DNA of 64,000 nucleotides, taken from assembly GCA_964353015.1 (NCBI GenBank), contig CAYGUA010000002.1, forward strand, positions 195,706-259,705, written 5' to 3'. Shown in pieces: positions 63,456 to 64,000 of this stretch (the first letter of the stretch is position 1; each line of letters opens with the position of its first letter). The position numbers were made by a program, and so were the translations under genes. This DNA is from JAMZMI01 sp964353015 (GTDB lineage Bacteria > Bacteroidota > Bacteroidia > Cytophagales > Cyclobacteriaceae). The notes under the pieces are model-generated. The model had not been told where the DNA came from. It did no database searches and worked only from the letters and a program-made list of their open reading frames with translations.

Positions 63456-64000
63456 TTAGAATTTTAAATTAATATTAAACCCGTATGACCTAGATGGAAG
63501 AAATGAAGCATATTCAAGTCCTTGTCCATTTCCTGATGTGGAATTAGCCTCTGGATCTATACCAGGAGGTGTTTTTTGATAAATATTCCACAAATTTCTT
63601 CCTACAATAGATACGCTTACAGATTGAAATGGTGTTTTGGATGTGATCGACCTAGGGATATCATAGCCGATAGTCACAGATCTCAATTTCACATAAGACG
63701 CGTCAAAAATATTTCTATCGTGAAGTGTCCAATGCAAAAAACCATAGGTGTTAGGGGATACGTACACATCATTGGCTCTTCCTGAAGTAACAAAAACCCC
63801 ATTTCCGCTGTTGGCCGGATCAAACTCTGAATACTGAACCCCTTCAAATATTGGACCTTGTGCCCGATCTCCTCGGTTATAATCTGTCCCTTCTATTCCG
63901 ATTCCCTGACGCTCCAGTCCATTTTCTCCAAGTATTCGATCAGACATCAAAAAGTCATCCCTACCTTCAAGACTGGTTACATTGGCACCATATTGTGTAG
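63456..64000 (-). CDS. SusC/RagA-family TonB-dependent outer-membrane protein, C-terminal part
   Basis: The frame is open to the window edge, so the start lies beyond 64000; the in-frame TTG at 63950 is not the start. The visible 180 residues match the end of the SusC barrel: FDASYVKLRSVTIGYDIP, VSVSIVGRNLWNIYQKTPPGIDPEAN, and YASFLPSRSYGFNINLKF, the final beta strand with an aromatic terminal residue. The protein imports the glycan together with the SusD encoded 1 base downstream. The plug and the N-terminal carboxypeptidase-like domain are outside the window. Confidence 0.92.
   Translation of the reverse strand, partial: TQYGANVTSLEGRDDFLMSDRILGENGLERQGIGIEGTDYNRGDRAQGPIFEGVQYSEFDPANSGNGVFVTSGRANDVYVSPNTYGFLHWTLHDRNIFDASYVKLRSVTIGYDIPRSITSKTPFQSVSVSIVGRNLWNIYQKTPPGIDPEANSTSGNGQGLEYASFLPSRSYGFNINLKF

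Noticed and set aside
1..64000. CRISPR arrays, tRNA or rRNA genes, insertion sequences
   Set aside because: No spaced short repeats, cloverleaf-like genes, transposase frames or terminal inverted repeats were seen. The only direct repeat is the 892-bp duplication.

Overview
The window looks like a chromosome segment from a marine-type member of the Bacteroidota, most likely a Cytophagales-like lineage. The signs are a SusC/SusD pair at the right edge, a sulfatase with a type IX secretion sorting tail, many lipoproteins with Bacteroidota lipoboxes, moderate-to-low GC, and promoter elements of the TTG...TAnnTTTG kind. No rRNA, tRNA, CRISPR array, transposase or prophage gene was seen. Almost every product is predicted to be exported, and the whole window reads as one large carbohydrate-utilisation island.

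Layout. (1) 1-302: tail of a phosphotriesterase-family gene. (2) 495-5342 (+): a beta-propeller lipoprotein, an exported Nudix-fold protein and a sulfatase. (3) 5350-9656 (-): a GH105-like hydrolase, a DoxX membrane protein, an exported Gfo/Idh/MocA oxidoreductase and an exported TIM-barrel protein. (4) 10105-20857 (+): a DUF1080 protein, three tandem PQQ-repeat propeller proteins and a T9SS sulfatase. (5) 20884-29916 (-): Gfo/Idh/MocA, TIM-barrel/SMP-30 fusion, stand-alone TonB-plug-like protein, sulfatase, small membrane protein, sodium:solute symporter, flavin oxidoreductase and SDR. (6) 29567-31350: a perfect 892-bp tandem duplication that makes a chimeric ORF. (7) 31122-39369 (-): two GH92 alpha-mannosidase-family enzymes, a fifth propeller protein and an alpha/beta hydrolase. 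(8) 39521-46616 (+): a second Nudix-fold protein, SMP-30 lactonase, FG-GAP/UnbV protein, vanadium haloperoxidase-like protein and a cytosolic Gfo/Idh/MocA enzyme. (9) 46730-50416 (+): a 1228-residue multidomain protein with one haem c motif. (10) 50490-64000 (-): SusC, SusD, a GH99/WbsX-like lipoprotein and a binding-type lipoprotein, then, past a terminator, two lyase-like paralogues, a carbohydrate-binding-like lipoprotein, an acyl-CoA dehydrogenase and a divergent GH92.

How the parts may work together (inference). GH92 enzymes, three sulfatases, a GH105-like unsaturated-uronide hydrolase and two lyase-like proteins suggest a sulfated, uronate-containing, alpha-mannose-bearing glycan as substrate. 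Exported Gfo/Idh/MocA oxidoreductases together with DUF1080 and TIM-barrel proteins fit the recently recognised redox (3-keto) route of glycoside cleavage. SusCD and the SSS symporter would handle uptake. A near-perfect palindrome, TTACACGTGTAA, sits in five distinct intergenic regions (six copies counting the duplication) ahead of these operons, so one LacI-like regulator, not encoded here, may control the whole island. The most unusual items are the family of five propeller proteins with a shared N-terminal helical domain, the paired exported Nudix folds with broken catalytic boxes, the isolated plug-domain protein, a 226-residue C-terminal module shared by two unrelated proteins, and the young tandem duplication with its in-frame chimera.
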